Shown here: positions 60,242 to 64,000 of the stretch, in pieces
How positions within the stretch are numbered: the first letter of the stretch is position 1
Layout: every line of letters starts with the position of its first letter
Assembly: GCA_022825825.1 (NCBI GenBank)
Contig: JAJDWA010000058.1
Coordinates: 1-64,000 of the forward strand
Length of the DNA: 64,000 bases
Origin: Candidatus Poribacteria bacterium
Lineage (GTDB): Bacteria > Poribacteria > WGA-4E > WGA-3G
Direction: 5' to 3'
The notes under the pieces: generated by a model
Seen by the model: only the letters and a program-made list of their open reading frames with translations
The model's database searches: none
What the model was told of the DNA's origin: nothing
Translations under genes and position numbers: made by a program

Positions 60242-62059
60242 GTGGCATCTTACGAAACTTTTGAATATGACGTACTAATAATCGGAGCTGGAGGCGCAGG
60301 ACTGCGCGCTGCAATTGAGGCAGCTACGGGCGATCTGAAAGTCGGACTGGTTTGCAAATCTTTGCTTGGAAAAGCACATACCGTGATGGCGGAAGGTGGA
60401 GTCGCCGCTGCATTGGCAAATGTAGATGAAAGGGATAGTTGGCGTGCACATTTTGCCGACACAATGAAAGGTGGGCAATACCTCTCTAACGCACGGATGG
60501 CAGAACTTCACGCCAAAGAATCTCCTGACCGCGTCCGTGAACTTGAAGCATGGGGTGCGCTCTTCGATCGCACACAAGACGGTAGTATCCTACAACGGAA
60601 CTTTGGCGGACACCAATATCCACGCCTCGCTCATGTCGGTGACCGAACCGGTTTAGAGATGATACGCGCCTTGCAAGACCACGGTATCCACCAAGGTATT
60701 GAAGTACACATGGAGAATACTATCGTTTCACTTCTCAAAACAGGGGATAGGGTCTCAGGTGCTTTCGGTTATGAGCGGGAAAAAGGAAGATTTAAAATCT
60801 TTTCGGCAAAATCAGTCGTTTTGGCAACAGGTGGCGTTGGAAAAGCATACAAGATCACAAGCAATAGCTGGGAATATACTGGCGATGGACACTCTCTTGC
60901 ATATCACGCTGGTGCAGAATTAATTGACATGGAATTTGTCCAGTTCCATCCGACAGGCATGGTCTGGCCTCCCAGTGTTAGAGGCATCTTGGTTACTGAG
61001 GGGGTTAGAGGTGAAGGCGGTATCCTCAAAAATAGTGAAGGCAATCGCTTTATGTTTGACGATATTCCTGAACTCTATGTGAACCAAACTGCAGACAACC
61101 CTGAAGAAGGATGGCTTTATACACAAGGCGATAGAGATGCACGTAGACCTCCAGAATTGTTGACTCGTGACCATATCGCGCGGTGTATAGTACGCGAAGT
61201 TCAGGAAGGTAGAGGCAGCCCACACGGCGGTGTGTTTTTAGACATCGCTTGGATTAAAGAGAAAATTCCGAACGCTGCTGAACACATCCGCAGAAAACTG
61301 CCGAGTATGTATCATCAGTTCAAGGAGCTCGCTGACATTGACATCACCGAAGAACCGATGGAAGTCGGTCCCACAACACACTATATTATGGGCGGTATCC
61401 GTGTAGATGCCGACTCCCAAATGACGTGTGTGCCGGGACTCTTTGCAGCGGGTGAATGTGCCGCAGGTTTACACGGTGCCAATCGACTCGGTGGTAACTC
61501 CTTATCTGACCTGCTTGTTTTCGGGAAACGGGCGGGTGAATACGCTGCACAATTTGCCCTCGAAAATGGGGATATTGCTCTTGAAGAAGGGGCAATAGAT
61601 GAAATTGTTCAACATGTTCTCAAACCCTTTGATAATCCAGAGGATGGTGATAACCCCTACGAAATTCAAGCACAACTACAAGAAAAGATGCAAGAATTGG
61701 TGGGGATCGCACGCAGTCAGGAGAATCTAACGCAAGCATTAGAGGAAATTCAGAGTTTACGTGAAAAAGCGGACAATGTCCATGCCATCGGCAACCGAGA
61801 ATATAATGCGGGGTGGCATACTGCACTTGACCTTGACTGTCTGCTCACCGTTTCAGAGGCGATTGCACTCGCAGCACTTGAACGCAGAGCAAGTATCGGT
61901 GCACATTCTCGTGATGATTACCCAGAGAAGGAAGAAGCAGACGTAGGAAAATATAACACTATTCTCCAAAAAGCGGATGATGGCACGATGGTTATTCGAC
62001 GTGAACCTGTTCCTGAATTGACTGAAGAGTCCCAGCAAATTATAGAGGAAATGGGATAA
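60242..62059 (+). CDS. sdhA: Succinate dehydrogenase/fumarate reductase flavoprotein subunit
   Basis: A 605-residue FAD enzyme that oxidises succinate to fumarate (or the reverse) in respiration, on the cytoplasmic face of the membrane. GAGGAGLRAAIEA binds FAD; the covalent-FAD His lies in GKAHTVMAEGG (about residue 47). QFHPTGMV and EGGILKNSEG, HGANRLGGNSLSDLLVFGKRAG and RREPVPEL are standard. GTG start at 60242 after GAGAGGAAAT. Middle gene of the anchor-sdhA-sdhB operon. Confidence 0.94.
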   Translation: MASYETFEYDVLIIGAGGAGLRAAIEAATGDLKVGLVCKSLLGKAHTVMAEGGVAAALANVDERDSWRAHFADTMKGGQYLSNARMAELHAKESPDRVRELEAWGALFDRTQDGSILQRNFGGHQYPRLAHVGDRTGLEMIRALQDHGIHQGIEVHMENTIVSLLKTGDRVSGAFGYEREKGRFKIFSAKSVVLATGGVGKAYKITSNSWEYTGDGHSLAYHAGAELIDMEFVQFHPTGMVWPPSVRGILVTEGVRGEGGILKNSEGNRFMFDDIPELYVNQTADNPEEGWLYTQGDRDARRPPELLTRDHIARCIVREVQEGRGSPHGGVFLDIAWIKEKIPNAAEHIRRKLPSMYHQFKELADIDITEEPMEVGPTTHYIMGGIRVDADSQMTCVPGLFAAGECAAGLHGANRLGGNSLSDLLVFGKRAGEYAAQFALENGDIALEEGAIDEIVQHVLKPFDNPEDGDNPYEIQAQLQEKMQELVGIARSQENLTQALEEIQSLREKADNVHAIGNREYNAGWHTALDLDCLLTVSEAIALAALERRASIGAHSRDDYPEKEEADVGKYNTILQKADDGTMVIRREPVPELTEESQQIIEEMG

Positions 62060-62085
62060 GCACGACACATTGGAAGGAATCCAAA

Positions 62086-62826
62086 ATGGCAAAAGCAACT
62101 TTTAGAATTTGGCGCGGAGATGCAGAAGAAGCACAATTCGTTGATTATGAAACAGAAGTCTCCGAAGGGATGGTCGTTTTAGATGCTGTCCACCGTATCC
62201 AAGCGGAACAAGCAAATGACCTCGCTGTGCGATGGAACTGCAAGGCTGGCAAATGCGGATCCTGTTCTGCTGAAGTGAACGGCAATCCGAAATTGCTGTG
62301 TATGACACGTCTCAACGATCTACCACTTGACCAACCTGTCACCGTTGAACCGATGCGTGCATTTCCCATCATTAAAGACCTCGTTACAGATGTGTCGTGG
62401 AACTTTAAAGTCAAAGAGAAGATGAAACCCTTCACACCACGCCCACCTGATGCAGAAGATGGCACATGGCGGATGGAACAAGAGGATATTGACCATATTC
62501 AAGAGTTCCGCAAATGTATTGAATGCTTTCTCTGTCAAGATGTTTGTCACGTCTTGCGTGAGCATGATCTGCACGATGAATTCATAGGCCCCCGATTCTT
62601 TGTTTACGCTGCCTCCTTGGAAATGCATCCGATAGATACTGAAAATCGGTTAGAAGAATTGAAAAATGAGGACGGTATCGGGTATTGTAACATCACAAAA
62701 TGCTGTACGAAAGTATGTCCTGAGCATATCACAATTACAGATAATGCGATTATTCCGCTGAAAGAACGTGTTGTGGATCAGTTTTACGATCCGATAAAAA
62801 AGTTGTTTCGTGTTTTTAAGAGTTAA
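62086..62826 (+). CDS. sdhB: Succinate dehydrogenase/fumarate reductase iron-sulfur subunit
   Basis: A 246-residue electron-transfer subunit. The [2Fe-2S] site is CKAGKCGSC...LLC (about residues 54-76); [4Fe-4S] and [3Fe-4S] cysteines are in CIECFLCQDVC and CNITKCCTKVCPEHI. Electrons pass from FAD through these clusters to the quinone in the anchor subunit. Last gene of the operon, 26 bases after sdhA. Confidence 0.94.
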   Translation: MAKATFRIWRGDAEEAQFVDYETEVSEGMVVLDAVHRIQAEQANDLAVRWNCKAGKCGSCSAEVNGNPKLLCMTRLNDLPLDQPVTVEPMRAFPIIKDLVTDVSWNFKVKEKMKPFTPRPPDAEDGTWRMEQEDIDHIQEFRKCIECFLCQDVCHVLREHDLHDEFIGPRFFVYAASLEMHPIDTENRLEELKNEDGIGYCNITKCCTKVCPEHITITDNAIIPLKERVVDQFYDPIKKLFRVFKS

Positions 62827-62975
62827 GTATATCCTTTCGTTTTTTTATGGATATGTTCAATCAGTTTTGAGGAATTGAGACTACTTCAACTATTGTCAGA
62901 GAAAAATAAAAAATTCTTGTTTATCTCTGACCTAAGAACTGTGATCACACTACACAGCAAGGAAATTCAATTTCT

Positions 62976-63455
62976 ATGGCAAAAAAACTCAGTTTTGTTT
63001 TTTACATGATGATCGTTATAACGTTGAGTGGGCTAATAACAGGCTGTGGTGGGGATGATAACAATATCAATGTTAAAAACGATTTGGACAAATTATATGT
63101 TGATGATAAAGACGATTTAGACAAGTTATATAAGGAATTGGTCGGAACCTACGATTTATATCGAGCGGAAGTTACCTATGTTGATCAACCTAAACAAGTA
63201 CTTGAACCTCCTGAAATTAGTGGAACGATGACTATATCATCAAAGCAAAAAATCACTCAAAATTTGGAAGTGTCCGATATTTCAATCTCTCTTAAAGGCA
63301 CATTTGAAATCCTACCGGATGAAAAAACCATGGTGATAGATAATGTAGGAATAGATTTAATTTCCAAACCAACTTATACATGGGATGGGAAAAATTTTAC
63401 AACAACATTGGATGCAGGAATCTATGTAGAAAAGGATTTCTGGCGTAAGCGATAA
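62976..63455 (+). CDS. Hypothetical lipoprotein
   Basis: A 159-residue exported protein with a lipobox LITGC (Cys about residue 24) after a hydrophobic signal. The mature part has a short Asp/Lys/Leu-rich direct repeat (DDLDKLY twice, residues about 37-55) and a beta-rich remainder (TMTISSKQKITQNLEVSDISISLKGTFEI). It resembles small lipocalin-type lipoproteins in outline only; no family recognised. ATG at 62976 has AAGGAA upstream. Confidence 0.7.
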   Translation: MAKKLSFVFYMMIVITLSGLITGCGGDDNNINVKNDLDKLYVDDKDDLDKLYKELVGTYDLYRAEVTYVDQPKQVLEPPEISGTMTISSKQKITQNLEVSDISISLKGTFEILPDEKTMVIDNVGIDLISKPTYTWDGKNFTTTLDAGIYVEKDFWRKR

Positions 63456-63646
63456 TACTGATTGCTGTTGAAATTGTAATTGTTGCAATACAACTTTTGT
63501 ATGATGACTACACAAGCGTTCAATTGAAGTAACCCCCTTTCGTTTGAGGACTCTGTAATTCCAATAGTTGAGGCGGCCTTACATATATTCCTATATTTGT
63601 ATTAAAACTGAAAACAGAATACGTTGGAGATCAACCATAAAATAAA

Positions 63647-63675
63647 TTGACTCACTTCAAAATTTGTGATATTCT
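63647..63675 (+). promoter_or_regulatory. Predicted promoter of the YgiT-like gene
   Basis: TTGACT (63647-63652), 17-base spacer, TATTCT (63670-63675), 35 bases before the ATG at 63710. Confidence 0.55.
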
Positions 63676-63709
63676 TTACTTAACTTTAACAAACCGCCAT
63701 GATTGTTCT

Positions 63710-63937
63710 ATGACCCTCATTGATGAAAACCTAATTGACCAAAAGGTTACGTACACGCTTGAAATGGATGGAAAGTTGTTCTTAATTGAAAATGTCCCTG
63801 CTCGAGTCAATATTGAAACAGGAGAGCAATTTTTCTCGCCTAAAACTGTTGACCGCTTACAACAAATAGTATGGAATCAGCAACAACCTGACAGAACTGT
63901 TACACTTCCAGTGTATGAATACGCAGAATTAACATAA
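63710..63937 (+). CDS. YgiT-like antitoxin-type protein lacking the zinc finger
   Basis: A 75-residue protein: DQKVTYTLEMDGKLFLIENVPARVNIETGEQFFSPKTVDRLQQIV. The pattern is that of the YgiT/MqsA-type short family, in which a CxxC...CxxC finger precedes the VTYTLE...VPA...GE..FSPETV core. Here cysteines are absent. The ATG at 63710 lies after a good promoter; a start at 63647 overlaps that promoter. It is followed by another gene at 63982, so it may be the first gene of a toxin-antitoxin-like pair. Function inferred only. Confidence 0.65.
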   Translation: MTLIDENLIDQKVTYTLEMDGKLFLIENVPARVNIETGEQFFSPKTVDRLQQIVWNQQQPDRTVTLPVYEYAELT

Positions 63938-63981
63938 CGAAGTACATAAATTCTTTTGACCTACCTCGGAGACATTAAATA

Positions 63982-64000
63982 ATGGCAAGTAAGAACGATA
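63982..64000 (+). CDS. Start of a gene cut by the window edge
   Basis: ATG GCA AGT AAG AAC GAT follows CGGAGACATTAAATA (GGAG nine to twelve bases upstream). Only six codons are visible; it is 44 bases downstream of the YgiT-like gene and may be its partner. Confidence 0.4.

Overview
The window looks like a piece of a large, Gram-negative-type bacterial genome of moderate GC, most like the Candidatus Poribacteria or a related uncultured lineage. This is inferred from content, not from a marker gene: several Gfo/Idh/MocA and short-chain oxidoreductases, two phytanoyl-CoA dioxygenases, ThuA, DUF1028, DUF3500, acetamidase/formamidase, D-threonine-aldolase-like, PQQ and WD40 propellers, secreted carbohydrate-binding/LamG proteins, many lipoboxes, and intergenic DNA full of short palindromic repeats. 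No rRNA, tRNA, CRISPR array, prophage or intact insertion sequence was recognised.

Layout. 1-505: cluster of palindromic repeats and a promoter. 505-7274 (+): ThuA protein, then a tight run of two oligopeptide/dipeptide-type ABC ATPases, three tandem paralogues of a fused MNT nucleotidyltransferase-HEPN protein (first copy broken by a TGA codon), and an SDR. 7315-9548 (-): acetamidase/formamidase and a luciferase-like oxidoreductase. 9900-11102 (+): substrate-binding lipoprotein. 11541-12413 (-): TPR protein and a UGSC-family selenoprotein with in-frame TGA and a SECIS-like hairpin, the pair flanked by 44-bp direct repeats. 12994-16327 (-): DUF1028, HisD, MurA. 16715-23523: two Gfo/Idh/MocA genes (+) around a TruA-HD-phytanoyl dioxygenase operon and an Rpn-type nuclease (-). 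23675-27711 (-): SpoIVB/S55-like lipoprotein, SDR, FolD. 27937-29601 (+): duplicated membrane-anchored protein gene. 29680-32910 (-): ECF sigma factor, zinc-finger anti-sigma factor, periplasmic TPR protein. 33155-35177: DUF3500 protein and a UPF0175/DUF3368 toxin-antitoxin pair. 35247-40234 (-): two secreted carbohydrate-binding-like paralogues, a PQQ-propeller membrane protein and its neighbour. 40432-46100 (-): YbjQ, D-threonine-aldolase-like and FAH genes, CysC, phosphonoacetate-hydrolase-like and HpnZ-like genes. 46227-48293 (+): ArgB and an uncharacterised protein; 48438-48947 (-): HIT. 49111-59327 (+): LamG protein, tandem WD40 proteins, a divergent kinase, phytanoyl dioxygenase, a third WD40 protein, an epimerase, two small paralogues. 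59428-62826 (+): succinate dehydrogenase/fumarate reductase operon. 62976-64000 (+): lipoprotein, a YgiT-like protein and the start of another gene.

How it fits together. Core genes (hisD, murA, truA, folD, argB, sdhCAB, cysC) are interspersed with catabolic oxidoreductases and local gene duplications (MNT-HEPN x3, membrane-anchored protein x2, carbohydrate-binding protein x2, WD40 x2, small proteins x2). Many promoters fit TTGACA-17-TAAAAT. The most unusual signals are the UGSC selenoprotein cassette, the MNT-HEPN array with only one copy keeping the HEPN catalytic histidine, a shared C-terminal KL(A/S)TTWG tail on three secreted proteins, and a family of MITE-like intergenic elements whose hairpins vary with compensatory changes.
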